Below, piece after piece: positions 59,569 through 64,000 of a stretch of DNA of 64,000 nt. The DNA comes from Nocardia africana NBRC 100379. GTDB taxonomy: Bacteria; Actinomycetota; Actinomycetes; Mycobacteriales; Mycobacteriaceae. The notes beneath the pieces are model-generated. The model was given only the letters and a program-made list of their open reading frames with translations. It made no database searches and had not been told where the DNA came from. Position numbers and translations under genes: made by a program. The stretch covers positions 62,001-126,000 of the forward strand of contig NZ_BDAV01000011.1 in the NCBI RefSeq assembly GCF_001612635.1, in the 5' to 3' direction. Position 1 is the first letter of the stretch. Each line of letters begins with the position of its first letter.

Positions 59569-59982
59569 ATGTCGCATATCGAGAACGGCCGAGCGCCGGA
59601 GACGGCGTCGGTGGCCGAATTGGTCGGCACGACCACGGAGCAACTGAGCCGGCTGGTTCGCGAAGAGGCGAAACTGGCGGTTGTCGAGGCGCAGGGCAAG
59701 GCCAAACGGGTGGGAGCCGGTGCGGGGATGCTCGGCGCCGCCGCGGTGCTGGGGCTGGCCGTCCTCGGCGCCTTGGTCGCGGCCGCGATCGCGGCCTTGG
59801 CGCTGGTGCTGCCCGTATGGGCTTCCGCGTTGATCGTGGCCGCAGCGCTGGCCGTGATCGCCGGTGTCTTCGGTCTCCTCGGGCGGACGAGCATCCGCAA
59901 GGGGAGTCCGCCGATCCCCGAGCAGGCCGCCGCGAATGTCCGGGAAGACGTGGCCGTCATCAAGGAAAGGGCACAGCGATGA
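59569..59982 (+). CDS. Actinobacterial holin-X/phage-holin-like membrane protein
   Basis: 137 residues from ATG at 59569 with GGAGGAG 11 bases upstream. An amphipathic N-terminal helix (VAELVGTTTEQLSRLVREEA) leads to two transmembrane helices (about 55-80 and 85-105) and a charged tail. This is the Phage_holin_3_6/Holin-X pattern that in actinobacterial chromosomes is found with DUF3618 proteins and stress genes rather than in prophages. It overlaps the DUF3618 gene by four bases. Function unknown; membrane stress is plausible. Confidence 0.85.
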   Translation: MSHIENGRAPETASVAELVGTTTEQLSRLVREEAKLAVVEAQGKAKRVGAGAGMLGAAAVLGLAVLGALVAAAIAALALVLPVWASALIVAAALAVIAGVFGLLGRTSIRKGSPPIPEQAAANVREDVAVIKERAQR

Positions 59983-60242
59983 ACATCCCTTCCGATCCGG
60001 AAGCGTTGCGTTACGACCGGGATCTGACGCGCGAGGAACTGGGCCGCACCGTGCAGGCGCTGAGCGACAAGCTCGACGTGCCCGGCCGCACCCGCGAGCG
60101 ACTGCACCGCGGTGCCCGCTCCGCTCAGGACAACGCGGACCGGGCGGCGCAGGTGGTCAAGCAGATCCCGTTGCCGGCGATCGGCGTCACCGCGGCGGGG
60201 GCGATCGCCGCGGTCTGGCTGGTGCGGCGCAAGCGGTCGTGA
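59979..60242 (+). CDS. DUF3618-family small membrane protein
   Basis: 87 residues, coupled to the holin-like gene through ATGA. The DUF3618 start is PSDPEALRYDRDLTREELGRTVQALSDKL (shortened), a helical region, and one C-terminal transmembrane helix (IGVTAAGAIAAVWLVRR). The pair is typical of Nocardia and mycobacteria. No catalytic residues. Likely a peripheral scaffold at the membrane in stress. Confidence 0.85.
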   Translation: MNIPSDPEALRYDRDLTREELGRTVQALSDKLDVPGRTRERLHRGARSAQDNADRAAQVVKQIPLPAIGVTAAGAIAAVWLVRRKRS

Positions 60243-60246
60243 CGGG

Positions 60247-60582
60247 TCAGTTCGCGCCCGCGCCGGGTGGCCCGCCGAGGGGCCAGCGCGCGTAGGTGCG
60301 TTCCGGCCTGACGGTGATCACATCGGTGACCTCGATGAGTTCGGCGGGCACGATGCCGTCGGGAAAGTGCTCGATGCTCGGCACGATCACCGCCTCGGCA
60401 TCCGTGGTGATCGCCGCGCCGATCAGGAACTGCACCGGGTTGTCGGTGCGATCGCCGAAGGCGACCGTTTCCGAGAGCGTGTAGCCCAGACGTCTTGCCA
60501 GACAACGGATTTGCGCCGCGTCCCACTCCTGCTGCAGGCGTGAGACCTCCGTGCGCAGAAAGCCGAGGGCCAGAAAACTCAT
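60247..60582 (-). CDS. Small hypothetical protein of mycolate actinobacteria
   Basis: 111 residues from ATG at 60582 with GAGGAGG upstream. I recall similar proteins in Corynebacteriales with CLARRLGYTLSETVAFGDRT and a DAEAVIVPSIEHF segment followed by ITVRPERTYARW; the layout is faintly like the serine-recombinase N-terminal fold (strand, helix, strand, DxxxVxS-like) but the catalytic Ser is missing. No function is known. A GTTT-N16-GGGAAA stress-like promoter lies upstream. Confidence 0.6.
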   Translation of the reverse strand: MSFLALGFLRTEVSRLQQEWDAAQIRCLARRLGYTLSETVAFGDRTDNPVQFLIGAAITTDAEAVIVPSIEHFPDGIVPAELIEVTDVITVRPERTYARWPLGGPPGAGAN

Positions 60583-61131
60583 GGCAGTCCTCCTCGCGTC
60601 GTCCGCAATCGGAACCACCGGCGACGTGGTTGTCCGCACGCCGGTTCATCCCGCCGCTGTACCTCTCGCGGACAGACCCGCGAATCTCTAGCAAACTCAG
60701 AAGGTATTTCCCGGTCGCCGGAGCGGGCAAACCCCTGTCCGGGGGTTGACACAGGCGCTCGTCCGGTGCGGTTTGCTGGGTCGGACCGGGGCTTTGTCGA
60801 GGTGAACGCCGGTTTTTGGATGATCTTGGTCCCTGCCGCGCTATCGCGAGAAGGGCGATGAGGTCATCTGCATCGCCGCATCGTGTCCGCCCCGGACCCG
60901 AAGTGGGTATCTGCTCCGGAGGGTGAGCGCGGTCGTGGTTGCTCGGCGGCACGCCGAGGTACCCGCAGGCGACCGCAGCGTATTCTCAGCTAACTGTCGA
61001 AACGTGCGTGACATCGAAGAACTCGATCCGCAGCAGTTCGTGGCGCAGATCGGCGATCCGCAGGCCCGGATCGTGCGGCGGCGGCTTCGTCGTCGAGGTG
61101 GGTAGGCGCCGATGCCGCCGGACCGCGGTCG
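60583..61131. other. Gene-free region
   Basis: 549 bases without a supported gene. On the minus strand GTTT-N16-GGGAAA (60707-60732) could be a SigF-like promoter for the 111-residue protein, which would leave a leader of about 115 bases. TTGACA occurs at 60745 on the plus strand without a good -10. A 60-codon frame at 60923-61105 is not supported. The rest shows nothing I can name. Confidence 0.5.
60707..60732 (-). promoter_or_regulatory. Possible SigF-type promoter of the small hypothetical gene
   Basis: Minus-strand GTTT (60729-60732), 16-base spacer, GGGAAA (60707-60712). It fits the general-stress pattern loosely and sits about 115 bases from the start codon. Confidence 0.35.
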
Positions 61132-61878
61132 CTATGCGCGGTAGGCGTCGGTTCCCGCGCGGGACAGGACGATGTTCGGGACCACCGCTCGCGACGACAA
61201 CCGCAGCAGGGCATCGACCATTTCGACGATGTCGCTGACGGCGAGCATCTGCTCCGGCGGGATGCGGTCGTGGATCCAGGCGCTCATATCGGTGTCGACA
61301 TAGCCGGGGGCGAGGGTGGTGGCGCTGATGCCGTTACCGGATTCCTCGGCGTTGAGGGTGGCGATCAAGGAGATGAGTGCCGCCTTGGCCGCACCGTAGA
61401 CGGCGAGTCCGGCTTCGGCGTAGACACCCGTGATCGACGACAGCGCAATCACTTTCGCGCCGCGGTCGGGTTCGGCGGCCGCGGCGGCGCGCAGCATCGG
61501 CAGCGCGCCCTGGATGAGTTGCAGCGGCGCCCGCAAATTGACCGCGAGGGTTTTGTCGAAGCGCCGCATGGAGGTTTCGGCGACCGGACCGGCGGTGCCG
61601 ACCCCCGCGTTGAGGATCAGCGCCGACAGGGTCCCGAATCGGTTCGCGTGCCCGGCCAGCACCCGCTCGACGCCGTCGGTGTCGGACATGTCGGCGGCCA
61701 CGGCGACGAGGTCGGTCGCGCCGGCCGACCGAAGCTGCGCGGCGACCTCGTCGAGGCGTGCGGCATCGCGGGCGGTGACGGTGAGCGAATAGCCTTGTTC
61801 GGCAAGGCGGTTCGCGATCCCGAGCCCGATGCCGCGGGACGCCCCGCTGATCAGGGCGGACTTGTGATTTCCGGTCAT
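61132..61878 (-). CDS. SDR-family oxidoreductase in the ACAD/kinase operon
   Basis: 248 residues from ATG at 61878 with AAAGGAG upstream. SGASRGIGLG cofactor site, NAGVG, catalytic Ser in LSSITG and YGAAK, C-terminal NIVLSR. A classical SDR with a preference for NADP or NAD not clear. It overlaps the upstream APH-like gene by four bases and so belongs to the ACAD-APH-SDR operon, where it may oxidise a 3- or 4-hydroxyacyl-CoA or a ketone. Confidence 0.9.
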   Translation of the reverse strand: MTGNHKSALISGASRGIGLGIANRLAEQGYSLTVTARDAARLDEVAAQLRSAGATDLVAVAADMSDTDGVERVLAGHANRFGTLSALILNAGVGTAGPVAETSMRRFDKTLAVNLRAPLQLIQGALPMLRAAAAAEPDRGAKVIALSSITGVYAEAGLAVYGAAKAALISLIATLNAEESGNGISATTLAPGYVDTDMSAWIHDRIPPEQMLAVSDIVEMVDALLRLSSRAVVPNIVLSRAGTDAYRA

Positions 61879-62897
61879 CTCCGGACTCCTTTCAGTGCGC
61901 GCAGCCCGGCGGCCATGAATTCCGGTGTCGCCTCGGCCGCGCGTTCGGCCGCGGAGCCGGCATCCGAGCCCTGTAGCGCGCGGTGGGTGATGCCCTCGCC
62001 GATGACGCCGAGCTTGAAATTGGCCAGTGCGAGATAGAAACCCCAGTCCCCGAGATCGCGGCCCGAGGCGATGGCATAAGCCTGGGCCAGATCGTCGGCA
62101 CCGGGCATGCGGTGGCTGGTCCACGCGGCCGGTGAACCCAGCACCAGATCGAAGATCGGTGCCCGGTACACGCACATCAACGCCACATCGGTGAGCGGAT
62201 CACCGAGCGTGGACAGCTCCCAGTCGACGACGGCGCGAACCCGCCCGGGGTCGTGGGCATCGAGAATGGTGTTGTCGATGCGGAAGTCGCCGTGCACGAT
62301 CGAGGCGGCCGACCGGGTGGGCACCGCCTCCGCGAGCGCGGCGTGCAGGGCCGCCACATCGGGAAGTTCGCGGGTCTTCACCCGTTCCCACTGCGCGGCC
62401 CACAGATTCACCTGCCGGGTGACGAATCCGTCCGGGCGCCCGAACTTCTCGAGTCCGACCGCGTTCGGATCCACGGCATGCAGCTCGGCCAGTACCCGCA
62501 CCAGTTCCTCGACGGCGGCGTCGATCTGGGTGTCGGTGAGGGCGGCGAGATCGTCCTGATCGCGGATCACCATGCCGTCGACGAATTCGACGACGGTCAT
62601 GGGCGCGCCGAGTGTGGCGCCATCGGCGTCGAAGACGACCGTCTTCGCCACGGGCACAGCCGATTCGCGTAAGGCGTGGGTCACCGTGAACTCGCGGGCC
62701 ATATCGTGCGCGGACGGGGTGAGGCCCGCGACCGGCGGGCGGCGCACCACCCACCGCGACGCCTCGTCGGAGGCGACGAAGGTCAGATTCGACCGGCCGC
62801 CGCTGATCAGTTCCACACGCAGATCACCGCGCACGTCGACGCCCTGCTCGCGCAGGAACCGCTCGAGCGCGGGCACATCCATTCCCGGCAGGCTCAT
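61875..62897 (-). CDS. APH-like kinase (ACAD10/11-type phosphotransferase)
   Basis: 340 residues from the ATG that overlaps the ACAD stop. Kinase fold: N-lobe SGGRSNLTFVA and ARWVVRRPP-like ATP region, catalytic HGDFRIDNTI, Mg-binding DWELSTLGDPLTD. It is the family of aminoglycoside phosphotransferase-like domains fused to acyl-CoA dehydrogenases in animal ACAD10/ACAD11 and encoded beside them in bacteria (LvaA with LvaC in Pseudomonas levulinate use). There it phosphorylates the 4-hydroxyl of a hydroxyacyl-CoA, which the dehydrogenase partner then removes. It is not an antibiotic resistance gene. Confidence 0.9.
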   Translation of the reverse strand: MSLPGMDVPALERFLREQGVDVRGDLRVELISGGRSNLTFVASDEASRWVVRRPPVAGLTPSAHDMAREFTVTHALRESAVPVAKTVVFDADGATLGAPMTVVEFVDGMVIRDQDDLAALTDTQIDAAVEELVRVLAELHAVDPNAVGLEKFGRPDGFVTRQVNLWAAQWERVKTRELPDVAALHAALAEAVPTRSAASIVHGDFRIDNTILDAHDPGRVRAVVDWELSTLGDPLTDVALMCVYRAPIFDLVLGSPAAWTSHRMPGADDLAQAYAIASGRDLGDWGFYLALANFKLGVIGEGITHRALQGSDAGSAAERAAEATPEFMAAGLRALKGVRR

Positions 62898-64000
62898 TCG
62901 GCATCTCGCAAGGCGCGCTTCGCGGCACCGACCGCACGTTTCGCGATCGCCCACCGATGGACCTCGGACGGTCCGTCGTAGATGCGGAAGGGCCGCACCT
63001 CACGCGACAGCCGTGCCAGCGGGAGATCGCCGGACACACCGAGACCGCCGCACATCTGCATACTGCGGTCGATGATCCGGAAGATGGCTTCGGCGGCAAA
63101 GGTTTTCGCGATCGAGGTGGCGTCGGCGGCCGGTTCGCCGCGATCGAGTTCCCAGCACGCGCGGGTGAGCAGGGCCCGGGTGGCGGCGATATCGATCTCG
63201 TTGTCGGCGATCATCTTCTGCACCATGCCGAGATCGCCCAGTCGCGAGCCGAAGCCCTCGCGCCGGGCCACGTGCGCGACCGCGACGTCGTGGCCGCGGC
63301 GCGCGGCGCCGAGCCAGCGCATCACATGCGTCATGCGGGCCGGGCCGAGACGGACCTGGGCGTATTCGAAGCCGCGGTCGACCTCGCCGAGAACGGCCGC
63401 GTCGGAAACGAGCAGGTCCTCGAAGAACACCTCGCAGTGCCCGCCGACCATCGAGCGATCCAGTGTGTCGAGGTGGCGTCCGACCCGGATGCCGGCACTG
63501 TCGGCGGGCGCCAGGAACATGGTCGCGCCGCCGCGCTGGCCGGGCTCTCCCGAGGTCCGGGCCATGATGATGAAGAAGCCCGCGCCGTCGGCGCCGGTGA
63601 TGAACCATTTGCGGCCGTTGATCCGCCATCCGCCGTCGGCGCGGACCGCGCGGGTGGCCAGCGCGGACGGATCGGAGCCCGCACCGGGGGCCGGTTCGGT
63701 CATCGCGAAGGCGGACCGCACCTCGCCGCGCGCGAGCGGCGCGAGGTACTGCTGCTTCTGCTCCGGGTTCGCGATATGCGCGAGCATGTGCACATTGCCC
63801 TCGTCGGGTGCGGCGATATTCAGCGCCGTCGGGCCGAACAGCGAATAGCCGGCCTCCTCGAATACGGGTGCGCGGTCCGACATTCCGAGACCGTGGCCGC
63901 CGTATTCGACCGGCGCGTGCGGCGCGAAGACACCCGCCTCGCGAGCGGCCTGCTGCAGGTCGACGCGGAACGTGTCGCCACCGGCCGCGGTGATGTCGCC
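62894..64000 (-). CDS. Acyl-CoA dehydrogenase family protein (5' end outside the window)
   Basis: 369 codons are visible and the frame runs past the window edge, so only the first few tens of residues are missing. Typical ACAD blocks: SAFAMTEPAPGAGSDPSAL, GRKWFITGADGA, RLGPARMTHVMRWLGAA, and CGGLGVSGDLPLARLSREVRPFRIYDGPSEVHRW (parts only). The catalytic Glu region is in the last segment as usual for the ACAD10/11-like group. FAD enzyme in fatty-acid or hydroxyacid breakdown. It is the first gene of the three-gene operon with the kinase and the SDR, each joined by a four-base overlap. Confidence 0.92.
   Translation of the reverse strand, partial: GDITAAGGDTFRVDLQQAAREAGVFAPHAPVEYGGHGLGMSDRAPVFEEAGYSLFGPTALNIAAPDEGNVHMLAHIANPEQKQQYLAPLARGEVRSAFAMTEPAPGAGSDPSALATRAVRADGGWRINGRKWFITGADGAGFFIIMARTSGEPGQRGGATMFLAPADSAGIRVGRHLDTLDRSMVGGHCEVFFEDLLVSDAAVLGEVDRGFEYAQVRLGPARMTHVMRWLGAARRGHDVAVAHVARREGFGSRLGDLGMVQKMIADNEIDIAATRALLTRACWELDRGEPAADATSIAKTFAAEAIFRIIDRSMQMCGGLGVSGDLPLARLSREVRPFRIYDGPSEVHRWAIAKRAVGAAKRALRDAE

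Noticed and set aside
59569..60242. Prophage remnant suggested by the holin-like protein
   Set aside because: No lysin, capsid, integrase or attachment site nearby; the holin-X/DUF3618 pair is a normal chromosomal feature in this group.
60923..61105. Possible 60-residue protein
   Set aside because: GTG directly abuts the GGAGG, no conserved pattern, basic low-complexity end.
61875..62897. Aminoglycoside resistance phosphotransferase
   Set aside because: Although the kinase fold is shared, the operon with acyl-CoA dehydrogenase and the sequence type point to the ACAD10/11-associated group.
1..64000. CRISPR arrays, tRNA or rRNA genes, insertion sequences
   Set aside because: No regularly spaced repeats of CRISPR kind, no tRNA-like cloverleaf or rRNA stretch, and no transposase frame was recognised.

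Overview
The window is high-GC actinobacterial DNA with GTG starts, four-base ATGA/GTGA gene overlaps, F420-linked enzymes, IdeR-type iron boxes and a RecBCD set. The best guess is Nocardia or a close mycolic-acid relative. The strongest argument is gene order: the backbone follows the Mycobacterium tuberculosis segment Rv1841c to Rv1854c (two CNNM/HlyC proteins, guaB1, BlaR-like M56 peptidase, BlaI, PaaI thioesterase, ureABC, ureFGD, ndh), with lineage-specific genes spliced in between.

Layout. 1-4.1 kb: NTF2-like proteins, a predicted 3-methyladenine glycosylase-like protein and two CNNM/CorC membrane proteins behind a long leader. 4.4-9.4 kb: GuaB1, an F420-type split-barrel protein, a DUF1992 protein, and ethanolamine ammonia-lyase eutBC behind three tandem copies of a ribosome-binding-site unit. 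9.5-12.8 kb: DEAD-box helicase, M56 peptidase and BlaI with its own operator. 12.8-16.9 kb: an iron-siderophore ABC transporter and a divergent FhuF-like protein sharing an iron box, then a second iron box driving what looks like an iron-regulated small RNA, the probable counterpart of mycobacterial MrsI. 17-19.7 kb: MetY, OsmC and PaaI-type thioesterase. 19.7-31.4 kb: urease. ureABC and ureFGD are separated by about 7 kb of regulators, an exporter, an SDR, a hydrolase and a quinone reductase. 31.5-36.7 kb: NDH-2, a TetR/P450 divergent pair, a class A beta-lactamase-like protein and a small protein. 37.1-46.1 kb: recCBD. 46.2-49.4 kb: TetR regulator, semialdehyde dehydrogenase and SDR. 50-53.3 kb: a three-gene membrane set (SPFH protein, zinc-ribbon membrane protein, small membrane protein) resembling Bacillus YdjI/YdjG/YdjH. 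53.3-58.9 kb: PrmC-like methyltransferase, YdcF, a FolD lacking its catalytic lysine, an L,D-transpeptidase, an FchA-type cyclohydrolase and an LLM oxidoreductase. 58.9-60.6 kb: STAS, holin-like, DUF3618 and small proteins with possible general-stress promoters. 61.1-64 kb: an operon of acyl-CoA dehydrogenase, APH-like kinase and SDR.

The points most worth a second look are the MrsI-like sRNA and its promoter overlapping the truncated end of the FhuF-like gene, the split of folate C1 chemistry between a lysine-less FolD and FchA, the YdjIGH-like membrane-stress set, the ACAD/kinase/SDR operon, and the urease split. No tRNA, rRNA, CRISPR array, transposase or prophage was seen. All assignments come from reading the sequence and from memory of protein families; no database search was run.
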